A stretch of 64,000 nt of DNA from contig CBDCJB010000001.1 of NCBI GenBank assembly GCA_965217605.1, positions 496,001 through 560,000 of the forward strand, in the 5' to 3' direction. The translations under genes and the position numbers were made by a program. The notes under the pieces were generated by a model, which was not told the origin of the DNA, searched no databases, and was given only the letters and a program-made list of their open reading frames with translations. Below, in pieces: positions 26,527 to 33,402 of the stretch (its first letter is position 1; each line of letters opens with the position of its first letter). The DNA comes from JAYYZW01 sp965217605. GTDB taxonomy: Bacteria; Pseudomonadota; Gammaproteobacteria; Ga0077536.

Positions 26527-26617
26527 TAGTAAAGTATTAATTTCGTCACCGGAACCGGTGTATCTTTACACGCAACCCATAACACCTAGTGGAGGGACGG
26601 GACCATGCCGAGGAGCA

Positions 26618-26625
26618 TAGTATTA
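26618..26625. repeat. target-site duplication, left copy
   Basis: TAGTATTA lies directly outside the left terminal repeat of the IS1595-type element and is repeated at 28192-28199. Eight base pairs is the duplication length of the IS1595 family. Confidence 0.9.
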
Positions 26626-26672
26626 CGCGATTATCAACTTGACACTTCAAGTCAGGCTGGTACGCTTTAAGG

Positions 26673-27209
26673 GTGTGGAAACGCATCGGCCTCTTCTTCT
26701 GGTGGCTCTCCCTCGCGGCAACCACGATGGTTGTTGAGACGGTGTTTGGTGCAGTGCCCTTATGGGCAATGATTCTGATAGCCGTCGGCTTGGGTTTTGC
26801 TGCAATTCCTTTAATGTTTTGGCGCGAAATCAAGGAGTGGCGTGCGTCTCGTGGGGGGATTCCCGTGCCAGACACACAGAAGGAAGACACCACTTTAATC
26901 TCCGAGGATGCAGAAGCCATTAAGCACAATCCAGGCAATGGCCGCCGCGTAATTCGTCTCATCATGAACGCCTCGACATCGGACGAGGTTGATGACCTTT
27001 ACAGCGACTTCAAGAGTGCGTCGCACAGGACAGAAGAAGTCAAGGTCGTTGCTGCCTGCGCGTTGAAGAAGGATCGCCTATTAAGCGATGACAGAGAGAC
27101 ACAGACGGCTTGGTTGTGGGATTTGCACGAAAAGGTTGAGAGTCTCGAATTCCCGGGAGAGCTGGCCATAGTGATCGAGAGCCTAGAGGAGGAATACCCC
27201 GATGGCTGA
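26673..27209 (+). CDS. IS passenger gene: membrane-anchored protein of unknown function
   Basis: A 178-residue protein that I do not recognise. Two N-terminal membrane helices (residues 5-26 and 30-48) are followed by a charged soluble domain rich in acidic residues (STSDEVDDLYSDF, then KVVAACALKKDRLL). It ends with an acidic tail, SLEEEYPDG. The start appears to be GTG 26673, 47 bases inside the IS end; AAGG abuts it, so spacing is poor and a later start is possible. It is convergent to the transposase gene, the usual place for IS1595 passenger genes. Function cannot be inferred. Confidence 0.6.
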   Translation: MWKRIGLFFWWLSLAATTMVVETVFGAVPLWAMILIAVGLGFAAIPLMFWREIKEWRASRGGIPVPDTQKEDTTLISEDAEAIKHNPGNGRRVIRLIMNASTSDEVDDLYSDFKSASHRTEEVKVVAACALKKDRLLSDDRETQTAWLWDLHEKVESLEFPGELAIVIESLEEEYPDG

Positions 27210-27402
27210 TGACACTTATCCGCCCAAGACCGCTTGGGCGCGCTTTGACGCGCTCATGGATAGGATGCTTAGAACCGGGCCACCAAATCCCCGAACATCG
27301 TTCCGGGCCGCTTCCGGCGGTTATAGCGATACTCAAACTCCTTCGCGTACTTCTCAAGGTGCTTCCCGGCGTGGACGTGGGTCCCGCGGATCGAAAGTTT
27401 GA
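27202..27402 (+). CDS. possible small ORF overlapping the passenger and transposase ends
   Basis: An ATG at 27202 overlaps the passenger stop and opens a 66-codon frame. Its first 25 residues (PPKTAWARFDALMDRML) look like a real amphipathic protein start, of the kind often seen in very small accessory proteins. The remainder is antisense to the transposase 3' end and Ser/Arg-rich, so the frame may be a truncated gene or chance. Confidence 0.25.
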   Translation: MADDTYPPKTAWARFDALMDRMLRTGPPNPRTSFRAASGGYSDTQTPSRTSQGASRRGRGSRGSKV

Positions 27403-28129
27403 GACGAGCCCAATAGCCTTCCATGCCGTTAACGTGACATTCGCCGTCCACATGCTCACCCGCACCGTGATTGACCGTCTCATGGTCGTAGCCGGCCTTG
27501 GACAAGCCACCGTAGGACTTCAGTTCGTCGGTATGGATCGTGCTGCCGGATTCGACGTTCGCAATGATGGGCTGGAGCGTCTTTTTGCGCACGTTCGGAA
27601 CGACTTTCATCATGATATCGCCGTCCCGTTCCAACATCCCGAATACCACGGTTTTACCCGGAGCGCCGCGACCTCGTTTGCCGCCGGACTTCTTGCCGCC
27701 TATGTACGTCTCATCCGCCTCAATATCGCCGCCTCCAGGTCCGCCCAAGGGCCATTCGCCGTCCGTATCGGCCATGTGCTTTCGGATCACATGAGCCATA
27801 CGCCATGCTGTCGGATAGGACACGTCCAATTGGCGCTCCAGTTCTTTCGCGGCGACGCCATGACGCGAGGTCGAGAACAAGAACATCGCGAAAAACCACT
27901 TGTGCAACGGCAGGCGCGTCCGATGCATGAACGTTCCCGCGCATGGGTAGATATGATGCTTGCAGTGCTGGCACAGGTAGGCACGGTCGCGCGTCAAGCG
28001 GTAGAACTTCCCATGCGCTTCGCACTTCGGGCAGTCAATTTCGATACCGCCATAGCGCTTCACCATGATGTGCCTCAGGCACGCCTCATCATCGGGAAAC
28101 TGGCGCTGGAAATCGTAAAACGTCGTCAT
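27269..28129 (-). CDS. IS1595-family (ISXO2-like) transposase
   Basis: A 286-residue DDE-type transposase. The N-terminal zinc ribbon has CPKC near residue 34 and CQHC near 55. The ISXO2-like catalytic domain shows GGDIEADETYIGG (first Asp), IHTDELKSY (second Asp) and HVNGMEGYWARLK (the Asn/Glu-Lys end of the DDNK/DDEK signature). AAAGGAG precedes the ATG by six bases. Length and motifs look intact, so it may be active. It could also act in trans on the cassette at 15623-16068, whose ends resemble the ends of this IS. Confidence 0.92.
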   Translation of the reverse strand: MTTFYDFQRQFPDDEACLRHIMVKRYGGIEIDCPKCEAHGKFYRLTRDRAYLCQHCKHHIYPCAGTFMHRTRLPLHKWFFAMFLFSTSRHGVAAKELERQLDVSYPTAWRMAHVIRKHMADTDGEWPLGGPGGGDIEADETYIGGKKSGGKRGRGAPGKTVVFGMLERDGDIMMKVVPNVRKKTLQPIIANVESGSTIHTDELKSYGGLSKAGYDHETVNHGAGEHVDGECHVNGMEGYWARLKLSIRGTHVHAGKHLEKYAKEFEYRYNRRKRPGTMFGDLVARF

Positions 28130-28191
28130 GCTTGTCTCCTTTATCCAAGATTATAGGGATCCAGGTATGACGTGTCAAGTTTATAATCGCG

Positions 28192-28199
28192 TAGTATTA
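28192..28199. repeat. target-site duplication, right copy
   Basis: TAGTATTA directly outside the right end of the IS, identical to 26618-26625. Counting only one copy restores the reading frame of the interrupted secreted-protein gene. Confidence 0.9.
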
Positions 28200-28595
28200 A
28201 TAGTCTTAGCGGGCTTTATCGCGGCCGTTAACGCCGAGGAATCATATTACGTCTGCGAAGCGCTGAACGTATCCGAACTCAATGACGCAGGCTCGTTGGA
28301 AAACACCAACTACGCCAAGGCCGTCCATATGCACGAACCCAAGTTCGCGGTCGATCGAGCGACGGGTATCGCCAGCGGCGGGCCGTTCGGCACGTGGGAC
28401 GCGAAAAACACCGAAGTGCTGAGTAAAGGTACGGACAAGGAAGCGTTCAAGGTCCTATGGCTGTCAAATGCGCCGTATCCCCACATCAAGTACGTCATGG
28501 TCAAATCCTACGTCAAGGGTGAGAAGAAACCATTCCTCGGTATTACCGGCAATATCGTGATCACGGGAATGTGCGAATGAGCAAGGAGCCAGGAA

Positions 28596-29867
28596 ATGTC
28601 TGAAGTCGTCTTCACCAACGTGAATATATTTGACGGCAGCGGCGATGATCGCTTTGCTGGTGAGGTCCGCGTCCGCGGTAATCGGATCCAATCGATCGCA
28701 CGAGACGGTTCGAGCGTCGCGCGCGGCGGGGTCGTCATCGTCGACGGACGGGGTACGACCCTCATGCCCGGCCTCGTCAACTGCCACGGACACCCGACCT
28801 ACCCGAACATGGCGGGCGAGATGTACGACACCGGGGAGATCCCGGTCGAGGAGCACACGCTCATCACCATGCATCACGTGCGCGAGATGCTCGACCACGG
28901 ATTCACCGCCGCGATCAACGGCTCTTCGGCCAAGGATCGCCTGGATATCGTGATCCGTAACGAGATCGACGCGGGCCGCATTCCGGGCCCGCGCATAAAG
29001 GCGTGCACACCGGAGCTCACGGTCACCGGTGGTCTCGGCGACGTGCGCCAGATGCACCAGCACCACGACTGTTTCGCGGTGGTGCTCGATGGCCCCGAGG
29101 AGATCCGCCGCTACGCGCGGCAGATGATCCGAGAAGGCGTCGACTCCATCAAATTGATGCTATCCGGCGATAATTTCGTACGCACCGCGACGGCCGGCAT
29201 GACCGTGATGCAGGAAGACGAAGTGGAGGCCGCCTGCAGCATCTGCAAAATTCACGGGGTGCGCCTGATCGCCCACGCGCGCACCGCGGAATCGGTGAAG
29301 ATGTGCGTGCGCCACGGCATCGAATTGATCTACCACGCGAACTTCATCGACGAAGAGGCGCTGGATCTGCTCGAGGCGAACAAGGATAGGTTCTTCGTCT
29401 GTCCGGCGATCGGGTTGAGCTACGCGACGCTCAATCATATGGAACCCTTCGGCGTTCCGCGTAAGACGGCGGAAGACTGGGGTTTCCGCGCCGAGCTCGA
29501 GGCGTCGATCGAAGGCGTGCCCGAGATGCACCGCCGCGGGATCCGGGTGTTGCCCTTCGGCGACTACGGCTTCGCGTGGAACCCGGTCGGCACCGACGCC
29601 AAGGATCTCGAACACTTCGTCGAGCTCATGGGATTCAGCCCCGCCGAAGTGTTGAAAATGGCGACCCAATACGGAGGAGAATGTTATGGCGAACCTATCG
29701 GCCAGGTACGCGAGAGCTACCTCGCCGATCTACTCCTCGTGGACGGCAACCCACTCGATGACGTGACGTTGCTGCAAGATCCGGAACGACTGATAGCGAT
29801 CATGAAAGACGGCGAGTTCCATAAAGCGCCGGACTTAGCGTCAGTATCGGCGGCGCAGGCCGCGTAG
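28596..29867 (+). CDS. amidohydrolase family protein
   Basis: A 423-residue metal-dependent hydrolase of the imidazolonepropionase/prolidase-like group. TTLMPGLVNCHGHPT, near residue 58, gives the first His-x-His pair. SIKLMLSGD, near 188, holds the lysine that is carbamylated in binuclear members. LIAHARTAESV and ELIYHANFID supply later histidines, and LPFGDYGFAW the metal aspartate region. The C-terminal YLADLLLVDGNPLDD is the usual return to the small beta domain. It probably hydrolyses a cyclic or linear amide. It begins 15 bases after the interrupted gene, whose upstream promoter now lies beyond the IS. Confidence 0.85.
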   Translation: MSEVVFTNVNIFDGSGDDRFAGEVRVRGNRIQSIARDGSSVARGGVVIVDGRGTTLMPGLVNCHGHPTYPNMAGEMYDTGEIPVEEHTLITMHHVREMLDHGFTAAINGSSAKDRLDIVIRNEIDAGRIPGPRIKACTPELTVTGGLGDVRQMHQHHDCFAVVLDGPEEIRRYARQMIREGVDSIKLMLSGDNFVRTATAGMTVMQEDEVEAACSICKIHGVRLIAHARTAESVKMCVRHGIELIYHANFIDEEALDLLEANKDRFFVCPAIGLSYATLNHMEPFGVPRKTAEDWGFRAELEASIEGVPEMHRRGIRVLPFGDYGFAWNPVGTDAKDLEHFVELMGFSPAEVLKMATQYGGECYGEPIGQVRESYLADLLLVDGNPLDDVTLLQDPERLIAIMKDGEFHKAPDLASVSAAQAA

Positions 29868-29886
29868 GCGAATGGTTAACGCTCGT

Positions 29887-29906
29887 GCGGCGGCGGAGGC
29901 CGCCGC
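29887..29906. terminator. strong GC hairpin between convergent genes
   Basis: GCGGCGGC-GGAG-GCCGCCGC is a perfect 8-bp stem with a 4-base loop in the 56-bp gap between the convergent amidohydrolase and acyl-CoA synthetase genes. There is no U-tract on either side, so intrinsic termination is uncertain, but the position suits a bidirectional block. Confidence 0.35.
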
Positions 29907-29923
29907 GGACTGCAGCGACCCGA

Positions 29924-31621
29924 TCACGCCGTCTTCGCTGCCTCCAAGCCGAGCGCCGCAGCCATCTCATCGCGCATCACGAACTTCTGGATCTTACCGG
30001 TCACGGTCATGGGAAAGTCATCGACGAAACGCACGTAGGCCGGCACTTTGTAATGCGCGATCTGGCCTTTGCAGAAATCGCGGATCTCGTCTTCACTCGA
30101 TGATTCCCCTTCGCGCAGCTTGATCCACGCGGCGATCTGCTCGCCATACCGGTCATCGGGCACACCGAATACGGCCACATCCTGAACCTTCGGGTGGCGG
30201 TACAGGTATTCCTCGATTTCGCGCGGATAGATATTCTCGCCACCGCGGATCACCATGTCTTTCACGCGGCCGACGATGTTGCAGTAGCCTTCCTCGTCCA
30301 TGACCGCGAGATCGCCCGTATGCATCCATCCGGCCGGATCGATGGCGTCCGCGGTCTTCTCCGGTTCGTTCCAATAGCCGCGCATGACGCTGTAGCCGCG
30401 CGTGCACAACTCACCGCGGTCCCCGCGCGGGACGGCGCGGCCTTCTTGGTCCACGATCTTGACCTGCACGTGCGGATGGATCCGCCCGACCGTAGACACG
30501 CGCTTATCGAGCGGGTCGTCGGTTCCGCTTTGAAAACTCACCGGACTGGTCTCGGTCATACCGTAGGCGATGGTCACCTCGGTCATGTGCATGTCCTGCT
30601 GAACGCGTTTCATGACTTCGATGGGGCAGGGCGCGCCGGCCATGATCCCCGTGCGCAGCGACGAAAAATCTGTGTTGGGGAACTCTGCGTGATCGAGTTC
30701 GGCGATGAACATGGTGGGTACGCCATGGAGCGCTGTGCACCGTTCCGCTGTGATCGCCGCCAATACTTCGCCCGCATCAAAACCTTCTCCGGGAAAGATC
30801 ATCGCCGCGCCATGGGTGGCGCAGGTCAGTACCCCCATCACCATGCCGAAGCAGTGATACAGCGGCACGGGAACGCACAGGCGATCAGCCTCGGTGAAAT
30901 CCATCGCCTGACCGACGAAGTAGGCGTTGTTGACGATATTCAGATGCGTCAGCGTCGCACCCTTGGGCATGCCGGTGGTGCCGCTGGTGAACTGGATGTT
31001 GATCGGGTCGTCGGGATCGAAGCCGCGCTCGGTGGCCTGCACCTGTTCGCGCGCCGCGTCGTCGGCGGCGGCAGCGATGTCCTGGAAACGGTACATGCCG
31101 GAGATCGATTGTGAGGCGGTGCAGATCACGGATTTCAGATGGGGCAGGCGCGCGGCGCTCAAGGCGCCGGGTTGCGCCTGTTCCAACTCCGGTGCGATGT
31201 CCCGCAAGATGCCGACGTAATCGCTCGTCTTGAATTGATCGGCAATGACGAGCGCCTTGCACTCGACCTGGTTCAACGCGTATTCGAGTTCGGCAATGCG
31301 GTAAGCCGGATTGATGTTCACGAGGATCAAGCCCGCTTTGGCGGTCGCGAATTGGGTCAGGACCCATTCGATCCGGTTCGGTGACCAGATCCCGATGCGA
31401 TCGCCGGCTTCGAGTCCGAGCGCAACCAGACCCGCAGCCATTTCATTCGCCGCTTTGCGCAACTCACGGTAGTTCATGCGCACGCCCTGATGGCGAATAA
31501 CGACCGCATCCCGATCGCCCCATTGCAGCGCGGCCTGATCCAACACCTGGCCGATGGTTTGAAATAAGAGAGGCTTGTCGCTGGTGCCGCAGACGTAGCT
31601 CAATGTGTTATCGGTCATCAT
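29924..31621 (-). CDS. AMP-binding acyl-CoA synthetase
   Basis: A 565-residue adenylate-forming ligase of the medium/long-chain fatty acyl-CoA synthetase group. The phosphate-binding motif is FTSGTTGMPKGA near residue 215. YGMTETSPVSF is A5, MHTGDLAVMDEEGY is A7, VGRVKDMVIRGGENIYP the hinge region (A8), and TVTGKIQKF the C-terminal lysine motif. It converts a carboxylic acid to its CoA thioester with ATP. GAGGCAAG precedes two consecutive ATG codons (31621 and 31618). With the thiamine-binding protein gene upstream (13 bases away) it forms a short minus-strand unit. Confidence 0.9.
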   Translation of the reverse strand: MMTDNTLSYVCGTSDKPLLFQTIGQVLDQAALQWGDRDAVVIRHQGVRMNYRELRKAANEMAAGLVALGLEAGDRIGIWSPNRIEWVLTQFATAKAGLILVNINPAYRIAELEYALNQVECKALVIADQFKTSDYVGILRDIAPELEQAQPGALSAARLPHLKSVICTASQSISGMYRFQDIAAAADDAAREQVQATERGFDPDDPINIQFTSGTTGMPKGATLTHLNIVNNAYFVGQAMDFTEADRLCVPVPLYHCFGMVMGVLTCATHGAAMIFPGEGFDAGEVLAAITAERCTALHGVPTMFIAELDHAEFPNTDFSSLRTGIMAGAPCPIEVMKRVQQDMHMTEVTIAYGMTETSPVSFQSGTDDPLDKRVSTVGRIHPHVQVKIVDQEGRAVPRGDRGELCTRGYSVMRGYWNEPEKTADAIDPAGWMHTGDLAVMDEEGYCNIVGRVKDMVIRGGENIYPREIEEYLYRHPKVQDVAVFGVPDDRYGEQIAAWIKLREGESSSEDEIRDFCKGQIAHYKVPAYVRFVDDFPMTVTGKIQKFVMRDEMAAALGLEAAKTA

Positions 31622-31634
31622 CTTGCCTCATTGC

Positions 31635-31937
31635 TTATTCGGCGAGCTTGCGGCGCACGCTGTCGACTTTGTCGGCCATGGTCTGGTCGCGGTCCGTACG
31701 CGTACCCGCCTTGATGGCGGTGAAGACCCGCGGCGCGCCCATGGCGTGAACCCGTTCGTGACACTGTTTGACGACGGCGAAGACCGCGTCCCAATCACCT
31801 TCGATGACGGTGCCGTAAGGGTGCAGTTCGCTGTCGAGCCCGGCTGCGTCGATCACGCGCTCGCACTCGGCTACGTACTCAGACACCGACACGCCGACGC
31901 CCATGGGCACCACACATAGATCGATCATGACTTTCAT
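31635..31937 (-). CDS. MTH1187-family thiamine-binding protein
   Basis: A 100-residue protein of the YqgV/MTH1187 family, a ferredoxin-like fold that binds thiamine or related pyrimidines. LCVVPMGVGVSVSEYVAE at the start and ELHPYGTVIEGDWDAVF in the middle are characteristic. The tail KVDSVRRKLAE is the final helix. The ATG at 31937 is preferred over a GTG three codons upstream. Its role next to an acyl-CoA synthetase is not obvious. Confidence 0.82.
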   Translation of the reverse strand: MKVMIDLCVVPMGVGVSVSEYVAECERVIDAAGLDSELHPYGTVIEGDWDAVFAVVKQCHERVHAMGAPRVFTAIKAGTRTDRDQTMADKVDSVRRKLAE

Positions 31938-31966
31938 TTCTTGCACCTATCTCAATTCTAAATGAT

Positions 31967-31997
31967 CCCGGATTCCGCTACGCTCCATCCAGGCTAC
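31967..31997. repeat. REP-like repeat, half copy
   Basis: CCCGGATTCCGCTACGCTCC followed by ATCCAGGCTAC matches the right half of the palindrome at 7008-7089 with few changes. It lies in the 73-bp gap between the asnS stop and the thiamine-binding protein gene. Confidence 0.6.
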
Positions 31998-32010
31998 ATC
32001 GGTCCCGCTT

Positions 32011-33402
32011 CTAGAAATCGAGGTTCTTGGGCGTGCGCGGAAACGGAATGACGTCGCGGATATTCGATACGCCGGTCGCGAACATCAAAAATCGTTCGAA
32101 ACCGAGTCCGAAACCCACATGTGGCGCGCTGCCGAAGCGTCGCGTATCCAGATACCACCAGTAGTCTCGCTCGTCAAAACCGAGCTCACCGATGCGGGTC
32201 TTGAGCTGGTCCAGCCGTTCTTCGCGCGCGCTGCCGCCGATCAATTCACCGATATGCGGAACGAGCAGATCCATTGCGCCGACGGTTTTGCCGTCGTCGT
32301 TCTGGCGCATGTAGAACGCCTTGATCTCCTTCGGCCAGTCGTAGACGAACACCGGCCCCTTGAAATGCACCTCGGTGAGAAAGCGTTCGTGTTCGGACTG
32401 TAGATCGGCGCCCCACGCCGGTTCGAACTCGAACGACTCGCCCGATTGCGCCAAGATCTCGATAGCATCGGCGTAGGGCAGGCGCACGAACTCGCTTTGT
32501 TGGATCTGGTCGAGTCGCGCCTCGAGCGTGTTATCGACGAACTTCGCGAACAGGCCTAAATCCTCGGCGCAATCTTCACGTACAAAAAGGACCAGCTCGC
32601 GCACCATGTCTTCGGCGAGCTGCATGTTGTCGTGGATATCGGCAAACGCAATCTCCGGCTCGATCATCCAGAACTCGGCCATATGGCGGCTAGTGTTGGA
32701 GTTCTCCGAACGGAACGTGGGGCCGAACGTGTACACACGGCTCAAGGCGAGACAATAGGTCTCGACGGATAATTGGCCGGATACGGTGAGGTGCGCCTCT
32801 TTACCGAAAAAATCGTCGTCGACGTTCAAACCCGTCGGCGCGGCATAGGGATCGAGTGCGGTGACCCTGAACATTTCGCCCGCACCCTCGCAGTCGGAGC
32901 CGGTGATGATCGGCGTGTGCACGTAGTGAAACCCGCGCTCCTGAAAGAAGCGGTGAATGGCATAGGAAAGGCGCGACCGGATCCGCGCTATCGCGCCGTA
33001 TTTGTTCGTGCGTGCGCGCAGATGCGCGATGCCGCGCAGAAATTCGTCGCTGTGGCGCTTTTTCTGCAGCGGAAAATCATCGTCACAGGCGCCGACGACC
33101 TCCAGGCGCCTGGCTTTCAGTTCCCAGCGTTGGCCCTTGCCGGGCGATTCGACCAGTTCACCGGTGACCGCAATCGCGGTGCCGGTCGCGATATCCGCGA
33201 GCTGCTCATAGCCGTCGGCATCGGACTCGGCCACGACCTGCAAATTGGCGAGGCAACTGCCGTCGTTCAATTCGATAAACGAAAAATCCTTGGATTCGCG
33301 CTTGGTCCGCACCCACCCCGTCGCGGCAACTTCGGCAAGGGCGGCATCCGCATTGATCAAGCGTGAACAGGGGACCGTTTGGGCAAAGCGTGATTCGGGC
33401 AT
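32011..33402 (-). CDS. asnS: asparaginyl-tRNA synthetase
   Basis: A 463-residue class II synthetase (E. coli 466). The N-terminal OB fold (GWVRTKRESKDFSFIELNDG) binds the anticodon. Motif 2 is FRSENSNTSRHMAEFWMIEPE in two parts, and motif 3 is VGFGLGFERFLMF near the C-terminus. It charges tRNA-Asn with asparagine. The start at ATG 33402 overlaps the metH stop (TGATG), so translation is probably coupled to metH. A longer start upstream would lie inside metH and has no family resemblance. Confidence 0.94.
   Translation of the reverse strand: MPESRFAQTVPCSRLINADAALAEVAATGWVRTKRESKDFSFIELNDGSCLANLQVVAESDADGYEQLADIATGTAIAVTGELVESPGKGQRWELKARRLEVVGACDDDFPLQKKRHSDEFLRGIAHLRARTNKYGAIARIRSRLSYAIHRFFQERGFHYVHTPIITGSDCEGAGEMFRVTALDPYAAPTGLNVDDDFFGKEAHLTVSGQLSVETYCLALSRVYTFGPTFRSENSNTSRHMAEFWMIEPEIAFADIHDNMQLAEDMVRELVLFVREDCAEDLGLFAKFVDNTLEARLDQIQQSEFVRLPYADAIEILAQSGESFEFEPAWGADLQSEHERFLTEVHFKGPVFVYDWPKEIKAFYMRQNDDGKTVGAMDLLVPHIGELIGGSAREERLDQLKTRIGELGFDERDYWWYLDTRRFGSAPHVGFGLGFERFLMFATGVSNIRDVIPFPRTPKNLDF

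Larger units (their letters stand above)
26626..28191. mobile_element. complete IS1595-type insertion sequence with passenger gene
   Basis: A 1566-bp element bounded by inverted repeats that match at 19 of the outer 20 positions (CGCGATTATCAACTTGACAC on the left; one mismatch on the right). It is flanked by the 8-bp duplication TAGTATTA. It carries a passenger gene on the plus strand and an ISXO2-like transposase gene on the minus strand, arranged convergently. Intact ends, duplication and transposase indicate a recent and possibly active insertion. Confidence 0.92.
26605..28580 (+). pseudogene. secreted small protein gene interrupted by the IS element
   Basis: The first seven codons (ATG 26605 to 26625, MPRSIVL) lie left of the IS, behind GGAGGG nine bases upstream. 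The rest (28200-28580) lies right of it. Removing the IS and one TAGTATTA copy joins them in frame to give a 133-residue protein starting MPRSIVLIVLAGFIAAVNA, a clear signal peptide, then EESYYVCEAL. The mature part has two cysteines (YYVCEA and the C-terminal GMCE), suggesting one disulfide. I do not recognise the family. The open frame now reads into the IS end from an ATG at 28128, but that start is probably fortuitous and lacks the real signal peptide N-region. Confidence 0.85.

Noticed and set aside
28128..28199. ATG at 28128 as the true start of the secreted small protein
   Set aside because: This start lies inside the IS end and gives no proper signal peptide, whereas joining across the target duplication gives a perfect one with a ribosome site.
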